Assembly (NCBI GenBank): GCA_946186925.1 | Contig: CAMHPA010000003.1 | Coordinates: 1-64,000 of the forward strand | Reading direction: 5' to 3' | DNA: 64,000 nucleotides | Source: an uncultured Bacteroidota bacterium | Lineage (GTDB): Bacteria; Bacteroidota; Bacteroidia; Bacteroidales; SZUA-534 | Shown: piece after piece, positions 25,433 through 34,200 of the stretch | Position numbering within the stretch: position 1 is the first letter of the stretch | Layout of the letters: every line of letters starts with the position of its first letter | Notes under the pieces: generated by a model | Database searches by the model: none | What the model was told of the DNA's origin: nothing | The model's input: the letters and a program-made list of their open reading frames with translations, nothing else | Position numbers and translations under genes: made by a program

Positions 25433-26338
25433 ATGAAACATAATATATTGACAATAGGCATTTTAAGTGCGATTTTTGGCACTGCCTGCACCGAAAAAAT
25501 CGACATTGAATTGAACGAAGGCGAGAACAACCGCCTTGTGGTTGAAGGCTACATTTCGACCGACACAATGCAGCACAGCGTCCGCCTGACGCGCTCAACG
25601 TCGTACTTCTACAACCAGCCCGCCACACCCGAAAAAGACGCCATTGTCACCATTAGTGACAGCGAGGGCAACGTTTTCCCGCTCACCTACGACGACAGCA
25701 CTGGCAACTACCTGACCGCACCTGATGTTTACGGCGTGCCAGGCCGATTCTACACTTTGAACATTAAACTGAAGGATGGCGAAGAGTATGAGGCTGTTGA
25801 CGAACTGATTGCGCCAAATACCTTTGACACAGTGTATTACGAGTACACCAACCTGCAATATGGTGTTGATATAGGCTCGTACTACTATTGGTTCTACACC
25901 ACCTTCACCGAGAAGCCATATTTCGATGATAAGTATTTGATTTACTACTATTTCAACGATACATTGTGGAACCCGACGTTCGATGATATTCTGTATGCCA
26001 GCACCGCCAGTTATATGGATGGTTGCGGACACTTTGAGGATGTGCTTTTCTGCGCTCACGACGAGGATTCCATTCCGCACAACCCGCACGTCCGCTGCGA
26101 TTTGGTGACTATCAGCATTGGCTATTATAACTTTGTGAGCCAACTGTCGGGCGAGACTTCGGGAATGGGGCTTTTTCAAGGCCCGCCAGCCAATGTCTGC
26201 ACCAACATTATCAACAAAGACAAGGACAAACCCAATGGTCTGGGCTACTTCTCGGCCCGTTCGTACGACAGGTATGATTTTGATATTGTGAACGATAAGA
26301 AGGACGGCAAGCCGATGACTGAACGAGAGAAGGATTGA
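25433..26338 (+). CDS. DUF4249 family lipoprotein, copy 1
   Basis: This 301-aa lipoprotein has a lipobox GTAC (Cys ~19) and the DUF4249 opening CTEKIDIELNEGENNRLVVEGYI. Beta-rich repeats follow (VRLTRSTSYFYNQPA, GVPGRFYTLNIKL), and the C-terminal part has GLFQGPPANV and GLGYFSARSY. Its paralogue lies 182 bp downstream. DUF4249 proteins usually sit beside a TonB-dependent receptor, as here, and may bind the ligand or cap the channel; the role is unproven. The last codons are part of a short tandem repeat (GAGAGAAGGATTGAAT). Confidence 0.85.
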   Translation: MKHNILTIGILSAIFGTACTEKIDIELNEGENNRLVVEGYISTDTMQHSVRLTRSTSYFYNQPATPEKDAIVTISDSEGNVFPLTYDDSTGNYLTAPDVYGVPGRFYTLNIKLKDGEEYEAVDELIAPNTFDTVYYEYTNLQYGVDIGSYYYWFYTTFTEKPYFDDKYLIYYYFNDTLWNPTFDDILYASTASYMDGCGHFEDVLFCAHDEDSIPHNPHVRCDLVTISIGYYNFVSQLSGETSGMGLFQGPPANVCTNIINKDKDKPNGLGYFSARSYDRYDFDIVNDKKDGKPMTEREKD

Positions 26339-26520
26339 ATGAGAGAAGGATTGAAGGATTGAATAAATAATTGAATAATTGGTGAAACCGATGATAATTG
26401 GTTATTAATTTGAACGACGCAAGGCCGTAGTTAACTGCGGCTTTGCTATTTTTGATTTTTGATTTTAAACTTTAAAACCCTTCTAAACTCTTTCCTCTCA
26501 ACTCTAACCTTTCAACAACA
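26339..26520. repeat. Short tandem repeats and hairpin between DUF4249 copies
   Basis: GAGAGAAGGATTGAAT is repeated across the stop codon of copy 1 (about 26324-26355), followed by ATTGAATAATTG strings. A hairpin GCAAGGCCG (26419-26427) / CGGCTTTGC (26438-26446), with one G-U pair and an inner AGTTAACT palindrome, is followed by T-rich TATTTTTGATTTTT. It may be a partial terminator, reducing read-through into copy 2. Heptad-like A/T strings fill 26461-26515. Confidence 0.5.
26419..26446 (+). terminator. Probable terminator or attenuator between DUF4249 copies
   Basis: A nine-pair stem (one G-U) is followed by TATTTTTGATTTTT. It separates the two lipoprotein genes. Confidence 0.5.
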
Positions 26521-27378
26521 ATGAAACATAACATACTCACAATCGGCATTTTATCTCTCACTTTCGCCACAGCCTGCACCGAAGGAATCGACATTGATTT
26601 GAACGAAGGCGACAACAACCGCCTGGTGGTTGCTGGTGAGATTACCAACGAGCCAGGCCCCTACAGCGTGCGGCTCACACGTTCCACTTCCTATTTCTAC
26701 AACCAGCCCGCACCAGCCGAGTTGGGCGCCAAGGTGACAATTTCCGACGGCGTGCAGACCCTTGTCCTGACCGATGACGACAACGACGGCACCTATTGGA
26801 CCGATTCTTCGGCTCGCGGCGTGCCTGGCCGCACCTATACGCTCGACATAGAGTTGACCAACGGCGAGACCTACACCGCCGTGGACCATATGCCTATCCC
26901 GAACCGCTTCGACACAATTTATTACGAGTACGTCAACGAGGAATACGGCCTGACTTTGCCCCAATACCACTATTTCTTCTACGCTTCGTTCACCGAGCAG
27001 AAGGGCGTCGATGATTGCTATATGTTTTACGTCTATTTCAACGACTCGTGCTATAACTCTAATTTCGAGGATGTTAAATGGGCATATGCCGGCAGCATTT
27101 ACGACGGGTGCGGTGTTTTTGAGAATATTCAGATATGCGATGCCAACGAGGATTCAATCCCCAAAAAGCCCGAAGCCCGCTTCGATTTGTTTTCAATCAG
27201 CCCCGAATACCGCCAATTTATTAAAGATATGAGCGATGAGACTTTTGGCAACGCCACAATCCTGCAAGGCCCGCCAGCCAACATTTACACCAATGTCAGC
27301 AACGGCGCGCTCGGATTCTTCAGCGCCAAATCAACCACCGAGCCGTATCGGTTGAAGTTGGAACCGAAGAAAGAATGA
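26521..27378 (+). CDS. DUF4249 family lipoprotein, copy 2
   Basis: This 285-aa protein shares most of its N-terminus with copy 1: MKHNILTIGIL, the lipobox TAC, C-T-E-(K/G)-IDI(E/D)LNEG, and VRLTRSTSYFYNQPA. The beta-rich core and GPPAN motif near the C-terminus also match. The middle parts differ more, so the pair has diverged after duplication and may bind different ligands or regulate each other. Copy 2 is after the hairpin, which may give it independent expression. Confidence 0.85.
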   Translation: MKHNILTIGILSLTFATACTEGIDIDLNEGDNNRLVVAGEITNEPGPYSVRLTRSTSYFYNQPAPAELGAKVTISDGVQTLVLTDDDNDGTYWTDSSARGVPGRTYTLDIELTNGETYTAVDHMPIPNRFDTIYYEYVNEEYGLTLPQYHYFFYASFTEQKGVDDCYMFYVYFNDSCYNSNFEDVKWAYAGSIYDGCGVFENIQICDANEDSIPKKPEARFDLFSISPEYRQFIKDMSDETFGNATILQGPPANIYTNVSNGALGFFSAKSTTEPYRLKLEPKKE

Positions 27379-27503
27379 GGGAAAGAGAAGGTTAAACCGC
27401 GAGCATTTCAACCCATTAAACTTTAAACACTAAACTTTAAACTTAAAACCTAACCTCTTCCCACTTCCCCCTTCTCCTTTAATCGATTCACCGCCAAAAT
27501 TCC

Positions 27504-27511
27504 TATCTTTG
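27504..27511 (+). promoter_or_regulatory. Promoter -7 box for rlmB
   Basis: TATCTTTG is a perfect TAnnTTTG element 20 nt before the ATG; a TTTA lies 22 nt upstream as a weak -33. Confidence 0.5.
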
Positions 27512-27531
27512 CGGCGCAAAAACGTAACACA

Positions 27532-28284
27532 ATGGATAACAACCAGAACCGCCACACCGACGATTACATTTTCGGAATCCGCGCCATAATTGAGGCTATC
27601 AGATTTGGCAAGCAGGTCGATAAAATTTTGATGAAGATTGGCCAGAACAACGAACTGACACAGGAACTTACGGAACTCATTCGCGAGAATCACATTCCGG
27701 TTCAACGCGTGCCCATTGAGCGCCTCGACCGCATTACCCGCAAAAACCACCAGGGAGTCATAGCGTTGATGTCGCCGATTGCTTTTTGCCAGATTGAAGA
27801 TGTTGTGGCTCAGGTGTTTGACGAGGGAAGGATGCCGTTTGTGGTTGCGCTCGACGGTGTTACCGATGTCCGCAATTTCGGTGCCATTGTGCGCTCGGCG
27901 GAGTGCGCCGGAGTTGATGCCATTGTGGTGCCCGAAAAGGGTGCGTCGCGCATTGGCCCCGATGCCGTCAAAACCTCGGCCGGAGCCTTGCACAAAGTTC
28001 CAATCTGTCGCACCTCGTCGATGAAAAAAACTCTGCAAACCCTTATGGATTCAGGCCTCACCATTTGCGGTGCCACCGAAAAAACCGAGAATCTCTATTA
28101 TAATCAGAACCTTACGGGGCCGCTTTGCCTTGTGATGGGAGCGGAGGACACCGGCTTGAGCGACGATGTGATGCGCCTTTGCGAGCCGTTGGTTAAAATT
28201 CCGATTCTTGGCAGCATTGAATCGCTTAACGTGTCAGCCGCCGCCGCCGTTTTGATGTATGAGGTTGTGCGTCAGCGCAGTTGA
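27532..28284 (+). CDS. rlmB: 23S rRNA 2'-O-methyltransferase, TrmH/RlmB type
   Basis: This 250-aa SPOUT methyltransferase shows the three family motifs: DGVTDVRNFGAIVRSAECAG (motif 1), LVMGAEDTGLSDDVMRLCEPL (motif 2) and IPILGSIESLNVSAAAAVLMYE (motif 3), plus the N-terminal substrate-binding domain (residues 10-95). RlmB modifies G2251 of 23S rRNA. It is convergent with DUF4105, sharing 13 bp at the 3' ends. Confidence 0.88.
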   Translation: MDNNQNRHTDDYIFGIRAIIEAIRFGKQVDKILMKIGQNNELTQELTELIRENHIPVQRVPIERLDRITRKNHQGVIALMSPIAFCQIEDVVAQVFDEGRMPFVVALDGVTDVRNFGAIVRSAECAGVDAIVVPEKGASRIGPDAVKTSAGALHKVPICRTSSMKKTLQTLMDSGLTICGATEKTENLYYNQNLTGPLCLVMGAEDTGLSDDVMRLCEPLVKIPILGSIESLNVSAAAAVLMYEVVRQRS

Positions 28285-29426
28285 GGTTTCTTTGTCACAA
28301 CCAACCTCACCAGCGAGGCCGCCACAAGCGGATAGAAGCACAAATTGAAACTCTGCGGAAGCAGAAAGCCGAAAATCATTATGCTGTTTCCTGCTATCAG
28401 GATGATTCGCAGCCATTTATGCCATTGTTTTTCGGCGTTTCCGATGGTGAAAATATAGACCAGAAACAGTGGTGACGCCCACAGCATATTGAGGTTGCCC
28501 ACGGTGGCGCCGTGGTCGGTGGCGAACCAGAGAAGTGTTATCAGGAGCCCCAATAGTCCGATGATGCCGAAATATATGCGGTCGAAAATCACGAGCGCGG
28601 TTGCCGGCAAACGGAATGTCAGAATAACAACTGCAATCAGCAACAGACTGAAAATCAGTATTGGCGACAAGAACCAAGGCGTTTGGTCGTACTTGATTTT
28701 CGATTCAACCAGTAGACGCGTGTCGCTCACAAGAGGCAATGTGTCTATCTGACATTCAGCAAGATAATCGTGCAGTTTGTCGGGAATGAACGACTGCTGG
28801 CGGTTCGATGCGCGGCGGTCGGTGATGGAGCCCAGCACAAGGTCGATGCCGGCTTTTGTCCACTGGCTGCCAGCAAGATACGGATGGATGCAGTCGCGCA
28901 TTGTTGGCAGATGAACGGTGTCGGTGCCAATGTATGTGAGCGAGTCGCCAAACGCGCGGTAGAGCATATCGAGCACCCGTGTGGCGCAGTTATCGAAAAA
29001 GAAATCGTACTGATAATCACAGTTTTCAGGCAGACTGTTCTCCTCAAGCATTTCGTAGAGGTGCTGCCGCTGGGCGAGCGTCAGATTCAACCGTTGCGCC
29101 ACAACTTGCCGGCCTCGGCGTTCGTAGGTGTAGACAAACTCGCTGAAACTCTCGGTTGAAAGTTGGTAAAGCAACTTTCCGGCGCAGAATTTGATGTAGA
29201 AATGCGGTGTGTTGAAACTGAAAGTGCCGTAGTTGAACACCTCGCGCAGGTTCCGCTCCGGGTCGATGACGCCGATGGCCGTGTGTCCGAACTGCGAGTA
29301 GAGTTGGTTGCCTGGCGCGCACGTGTAAACCTCAATGTACGACTGCTCGCTCAACTGCACGGGTTGCGCTGCTGCAATCGTCATTGAGAGTGTTGCTATA
29401 ATGCTGATTATTAAGATTTTTCTCAT
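28272..29426 (-). CDS. DUF4105 membrane protein
   Basis: This 384-aa protein has a signal peptide (LIISIIATLSMTIAAAQ), a DUF4105 domain (~residues 25-230: TCAPGNQLYSQFGHTAIGV, VFNYGTFSFNTPHFYIKF, FFFDNCATRVLDML) and about five TM segments in the last 140 residues. The Cys/His/Asn pattern in 'YSQFGHTA' and 'DNCATR' recalls papain-like NlpC/LRAT folds, but function is unproven. It ends 13 bp into the 3' end of rlmB. Confidence 0.85.
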   Translation of the reverse strand: MRKILIISIIATLSMTIAAAQPVQLSEQSYIEVYTCAPGNQLYSQFGHTAIGVIDPERNLREVFNYGTFSFNTPHFYIKFCAGKLLYQLSTESFSEFVYTYERRGRQVVAQRLNLTLAQRQHLYEMLEENSLPENCDYQYDFFFDNCATRVLDMLYRAFGDSLTYIGTDTVHLPTMRDCIHPYLAGSQWTKAGIDLVLGSITDRRASNRQQSFIPDKLHDYLAECQIDTLPLVSDTRLLVESKIKYDQTPWFLSPILIFSLLLIAVVILTFRLPATALVIFDRIYFGIIGLLGLLITLLWFATDHGATVGNLNMLWASPLFLVYIFTIGNAEKQWHKWLRIILIAGNSIMIFGFLLPQSFNLCFYPLVAASLVRLVVTKKPQLR

Positions 29427-29564
29427 TGCTGTTTAATCGTTTAATCGGTGAACTGGTGAATTGTTTAATCGGTGAATCGTCTAAAAGGTGAGTCGCTTCG
29501 CTGTTTAGAGAACTAATCATTCTCAACTTCTAAACTTTCTCTTTTCAATCCTAATTTCTAACTC
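29427..29564. repeat. Intergenic short repeats
   Basis: The strings GTTTAATCGGTGAA (twice, at 29453 and 29475 or so) and TAATTTCTAACTCC (twice, 29551-29580) mark two different short tandem repeats. No ORF of note is present. Confidence 0.5.
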
Positions 29565-30185
29565 CTAATTTCTAACTCCTAACTGTTTAATCACTTCCGG
29601 TATCGATGAGAAACTGTCTTTCAGCAGATTATCGACGTCGGATGGTGCCACCCAGACGGCTTGCGTGATGTCTTCCTCGGTTTGCGGCGTCAGTTCGGGC
29701 GTGCCGGAGCAGCGCATTAAGTACCAATCGGTTGACTTCAGAATCGGCTGGCTGCCAATGTAATACGTGTGATAGGTGGTGCAGATTGCGCGCTCAATTT
29801 CCAAGCCGCCCACACCGCACTCTTCCGTCACTTCGCGCACAGCGCACTCACGGCTCTGCTCGCCTGGCTCAATGTGGCCTTTGGGAATGTCCCACTTGCC
29901 TTGCCGCCTGATAAACAGATAGTTGCCGCTATCGTTGACAACCAAACCGCCAGCCGCACGCCGCACTTCGAACAGCGAACAAAAATCGGCCCAGCACTGT
30001 TCTTTATTATCGCATAAAATTCTGATATGGTGATTGTTGCACTTCTCGACGTATCCGAAAAGAAAATCCTTCAGCGCTTCCACGCCCGAATATTTGTAGA
30101 TTATTGTAGTTTTGCGATGCAATTCGGGGCTGTCGGTGAAAACCAGCACGTTTCCGAAAAAGAAAACTTTATATTTTTGAGACAT
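29565..30185 (-). CDS. Nudix hydrolase
   Basis: This 206-aa protein contains the complete Nudix box, GHIEPGEQSRECAVREVTEECGV (GX5EX7REUXEEXGU), preceded by GKWDIPK. The family hydrolyses nucleoside diphosphates linked to X; the substrate cannot be told. An N-terminal ~70-residue extension precedes the fold. Its ATG (30183-30185) lies one base from the pyrE ATG on the other strand, so both promoters lie within the partner's coding sequence. Confidence 0.9.
   Translation of the reverse strand: MSQKYKVFFFGNVLVFTDSPELHRKTTIIYKYSGVEALKDFLFGYVEKCNNHHIRILCDNKEQCWADFCSLFEVRRAAGGLVVNDSGNYLFIRRQGKWDIPKGHIEPGEQSRECAVREVTEECGVGGLEIERAICTTYHTYYIGSQPILKSTDWYLMRCSGTPELTPQTEEDITQAVWVAPSDVDNLLKDSFSSIPEVIKQLGVRN
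30172..30179 (+). promoter_or_regulatory. -7 box for pyrE, inside the Nudix gene
   Basis: TATTTTTG (perfect TAnnTTTG) ends 7 nt before the pyrE ATG. A start site ~7 nt downstream of this box would coincide with the ATG, giving a leaderless or nearly leaderless mRNA. A -33 TTTG was not found. Confidence 0.45.
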
Positions 30186-30186
30186 T

Positions 30187-30828
30187 ATGGAATCAATAAA
30201 TCAAATTCAACAAAAAGTTGCTTCTTATTTACTGCAAATTAAAGCAATTAAACTGTCTCCGTCAACACCGTTCACGTGGGCTTCGGGGCTGAAATCGCCA
30301 ATTTATTGCGACAACCGTGCAACGCTGTCGTACCCTGAGGTGCGCGGCTATATCCGCGACTCGTTTGCCGCGCTTATCCGTCAGAAATATCCTGATGTTG
30401 AGGTTATTGCGGGCGTGGCCACAGGTGCAATCGCTCACGGAGTATTGGTTGCCGAGGCTATGGGGTTGCCGTTTGTGTATGTGCGCAGCGACGCCAAGAC
30501 TCACGGAATGTGCAACCGCGTTGAGGGCAATCTGCAGGCGGGCCAGAAGGTTGTGGTTGTAGAGGATTTGGTATCGACAGGCGGAAGCAGCCTCGCTGCC
30601 GTTGAGGCTCTGCGTGCCGCCGGCGCCGATGTTCTGGGCCTTTACGCCATTTTCACCTACGGATTCAAACGTGCCGTTGATGCCTTTGCCGGCGCCAACT
30701 GCAACCTCGACACCCTGAGCAACTACGACGCACTGCTTGAGCACGCTCTCGAAATCGGCTACATTGCCGACGACCAGCTCGAAGCGCTGAAAAAATGGCG
30801 CCACGCACCTGAAGAGTGGGGAAAGTAA
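30187..30828 (+). CDS. pyrE: Orotate phosphoribosyltransferase
   Basis: This 213-aa enzyme makes orotidine 5'-phosphate in pyrimidine synthesis. It has the PRPP loop VVVVEDLVSTGGSS, FVYVRSDAKTHG, FTWASGLKSPIYCDNRA and GVATGAIAHG. Length matches the family. It starts 1 bp from the divergent Nudix gene and is closed by a hairpin with a poly-T tail. Confidence 0.95.
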   Translation: MESINQIQQKVASYLLQIKAIKLSPSTPFTWASGLKSPIYCDNRATLSYPEVRGYIRDSFAALIRQKYPDVEVIAGVATGAIAHGVLVAEAMGLPFVYVRSDAKTHGMCNRVEGNLQAGQKVVVVEDLVSTGGSSLAAVEALRAAGADVLGLYAIFTYGFKRAVDAFAGANCNLDTLSNYDALLEHALEIGYIADDQLEALKKWRHAPEEWGK

Positions 30829-30887
30829 AAGGCGTGGGTTGACACCATGTTATTAGGTGATTTTAAGAGTAACCACTAAACCAATTT

Positions 30888-30909
30888 AGCCGCAGATTTT
30901 TCTGCGGTT
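30888..30909 (+). terminator. pyrE terminator
   Basis: CCGCAGA-TTTT-TCTGCGG (7 bp perfect, extended by A-T and G-U pairs) is followed by a run of T's; a canonical intrinsic terminator. Confidence 0.8.
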
Positions 30910-31182
30910 TTTTTTTGCGTTCAAAAGTCGCAGTAAGCTGACGTGCCCGACGTTAGTATTCTTTTTTATGCCGAATCGCATAATTGCTTGTGTCACCTTT
31001 GTGCAAAAAAGTCTTGGTGAAATTGTGTGTGTATCAGTGAGATGGCTGATGGTTGACACCTAATTGCACAATAGACATACAAGTGGTGAATTTTGTCACA
31101 CTTTTCCATCCGATTGTCAAAAAATGTAGAATCAATCTTGTTTATGGAACGTATACAAAAGGGCAAAAACACTTTATATAGG

Positions 31183-31190
31183 TATTTTTG
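31183..31190 (+). promoter_or_regulatory. -7 box for the first giant gene
   Basis: TATTTTTG is a perfect -7 match 30 nt before the ATG at 31221. No clear -33 TTTG. It overlaps the track's TTG start (31188), which argues against that start. Confidence 0.45.
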
Positions 31191-31220
31191 TGGGTTAGAA
31201 ATGTAAAGGAAGAATTGACT

Positions 31221-34200
31221 ATGAAAAGAATGGCATTGAATTTCGGAGTAATGAGGAAAGCAAGATTGTTTGGTCTTGCGGTTTTGGCGGTTTTGTTGGG
31301 AGCGAATAATGATGTGTGGGGACAGGACATTACACTCAAGTATAATTACAAATCTGTTGCTGATGGCGATTGGGAAACATTGACCACTTGGGCGGATGAA
31401 TGGAATAATAATTTCACTCCCACAGTTGTTCCAGGCAATTCCAATAGTGTGGGACTTTGTGGTGGATTTACTGTAACACTTACATCACCGTCATCTGTTA
31501 AGAGAATGGACATAATGGATGGTAGTACCCTCAATGTTAACGCAAATCTTACGATTAACAGTAATGATGGAAGATTTGTTATAAAAGATGGAACAGTAAA
31601 TGTTGCTGCCGGTTGCACTTTAAGATTGGATAATAATGATAAATGCAGATTGTCTTTAAAGTACAATCCTACTATTAGTGGAGAAGGATTATTAGATATT
31701 GCGGGAAATTTAGGTGAAAACGATGGTACATTAACAACAAACATTAACACTATACTTTCAGGAGACAGTAAGGGTAGAAGCATTATTGTTGATGGAAAAG
31801 AATTTAAAACCACTAGGAACGGCAATATATTTAATAATGTCACTATAAACGAAAATGGATCATTCAATGTTGATAATGGTACTACTATTGCAGGCGCCTT
31901 GTCATTGTATGGCGGTACACTTCAGGTTGCAAGTGGCAAAACTTTAACGGCCACAACCAATCCGGTAAATGTTAGTGGAGATGCAACAATTTCAGGCTCC
32001 GCTTCAGGAACAGCGGCAACATTGGCAGCCAATGTGATAAACTTGGCAACTGATAAAACTTTGACAATTGATGGCATAGTTAATTTAAGTTCATCGGTAA
32101 CGTTCACGGGTTCGGGAAAACTAAAAATCGCCAACGGAGGAACTCTTACAATAGGAGGAACCCCAACCTTGCCCGAGAACATTACAATTGAAAATGGAGG
32201 AACGCTCAATTTAACCGGCGATGTAACTCTGTCGAACAATATTACGATAGAAGACGGTGGTGTGCTTAGTTTGGGTGGAGCGAATGTATATTTTGCCAAC
32301 GAAGATTTGTCCAAAACCGCTAATATAACAGGTGCGGGAACTATAAAATTCTCAAAAAATGGTGACGCTATTGTTCACAGATTCACTAATTGCACTGACG
32401 GAGTGACAGCAACATACCAATATAACAAGTGGGTTACTTACAATAATACTTGTACTCATATTATTCCTGGCTCATATTATAGTCTGACGGTAGATAATAG
32501 CAGTATTTCTTTGTGCGGCAATGTTACGGTGAACAATGAGTTCAAGCCGGCACAAAACATGGCATTTGACTGCGAAGGAGGCGCAAAGACATTTGTTGTT
32601 AAAAATGCCATCACAAACGGCAAGTCGTTAACATTCAACAACGTTAATGTTACATTGGGTAATAGCGAACGCGCAAGTACCATGGGTGTAACGGTTTCGC
32701 AACTCAACACAACCAATGGCGGCACAATCACTCTTGTAGAGGATGTTTTAGTGAATCAAGACGTTACCTTGAACGCTGCTATTGAATTGGAAAACAGCGA
32801 TTTGCATATAGGGGATGGTAAAAAACTCTACTTTGGTGAAAACGCCAATATTACGAGTGAAGGAACTGGAGAACTGTTCTTTAATGGTACATCAACCATT
32901 TACGGACTTACAGATTGCCTTGGAGTTGATGCAACATTTGGCGGAACTGGCAAAACCATTACCTACGATAATACTTGCTCTCGCATACTTGCTGGCACCT
33001 ACACTAATCTTACCACTAACAACAGTGGCACACTAACGTTGTGTGGAAATGTTGTAGTGAACGGAACATATAGATTGAATAGTGACATAATCATTAAAGG
33101 AAAAACTGGGAACGAGACAATAACCCACAATGGTCCTATAACCAACAATAGGAGTCTGACCTTACTGGTTAATGCTTTTGCAAACGGAACAAACAGTTTT
33201 TCAGTAAGCCGGTTCAACATTGGCAAGAACAACACATTCACAATAAACGGAGCCACTACAATAACCAGTAACGTCAATATTGATAGTACGGGTATAATAA
33301 ATGTTGCAGACGAAGCAACACTCACGTTTAATAACAACGCCACCTTCAACAATAGCACTAAAATTAATGTTGCAGACGGAGCAACTCTCACATTTAGTAA
33401 CAGTGCCACTTTCAACGCCAGCACAACTATTAGTGGTAATGGCAATGTATATTTCAATGCGTATGTTAAGGCTTCGGGCACAAAACTTACAACCTACCCA
33501 ACGGTTACTTTGGCTGATGTGGGTAGCAATATGCTAATCGACACCATTGAAGTTAAGGGTGGAACGTTTAACTATAACAGAAGTAACAATGTTAATAATC
33601 AGAGACCTATTCGCAGTTTGATTGTTGATGGCGGAACATTTGCTCTGAATATACCAAATTGGGCAAGTATGAATCTGACTGGGGCCGCCATTCTTAAATC
33701 GGGTACTTTGCAAATGGCCACTGGCAAAACCTTGAAACTCACCAATACGGATTGTGACACGCTGAAAGTTACCGGTACTGCCACAATTGATGGCAATGGA
33801 GTGATAGATGCGGTGGTGGCTGTGTATGCTAATGGCAATCTTACAATTGCCGAAAATATGACAATCCGCCAACTTGTGGTGGCAGAAGACAACGCTACAG
33901 TCAATGTGGCCAAAGATAAAACATTGACTCTCAACTCTCCATTGCAAGTAAACGGCAACGCAACCTTGAACACCGAAGCCGATTCCGAAACAAACATAAT
34001 ATTCGCTGATGGTCAGGAACGGATAAGTGTGCTGTCGGGCAAAACGCTTACCATTGGTAGCGGCAACATAAACATTTCCAACGCAATCATAACACTCGAT
34101 GGAGCATTGAACATAGAAAGCGCAGGCAGTCTTACGGTTGAGGCCACAAATGTGAACTTCACAAGGCTGTCGAGCCTTGACGGAGCAGGTGCAATGAATC

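Larger units (their letters stand above)
30829..31220. other. Intergenic region between pyrE and the first giant gene
   Basis: After the pyrE terminator this 390-bp stretch has no ORF. A 10-bp direct repeat GGTTGACACC occurs at 30837-30846 and 31051-31060, and TGTCACC at 30991 is its near-complement, so the region may hold regulator sites. A -7-like TATTTTTG lies at 31183-31190. Its downstream part (TGGGTTAGAAATG...) resembles the leader of the second giant gene (TGGGTTAAAATTG...). Confidence 0.5.

Noticed and set aside
31188-31220. Upstream TTG start of giant 1
   Set aside because: It overlaps the -7 box; the ATG at 31221 begins the signal peptide matching the paralogue.
32999-33481. 160-aa minus-strand ORF in giant 1
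   Set aside because: One of many Leu/Val-rich antisense shadows of Asn/Thr/Gly-rich repeats.
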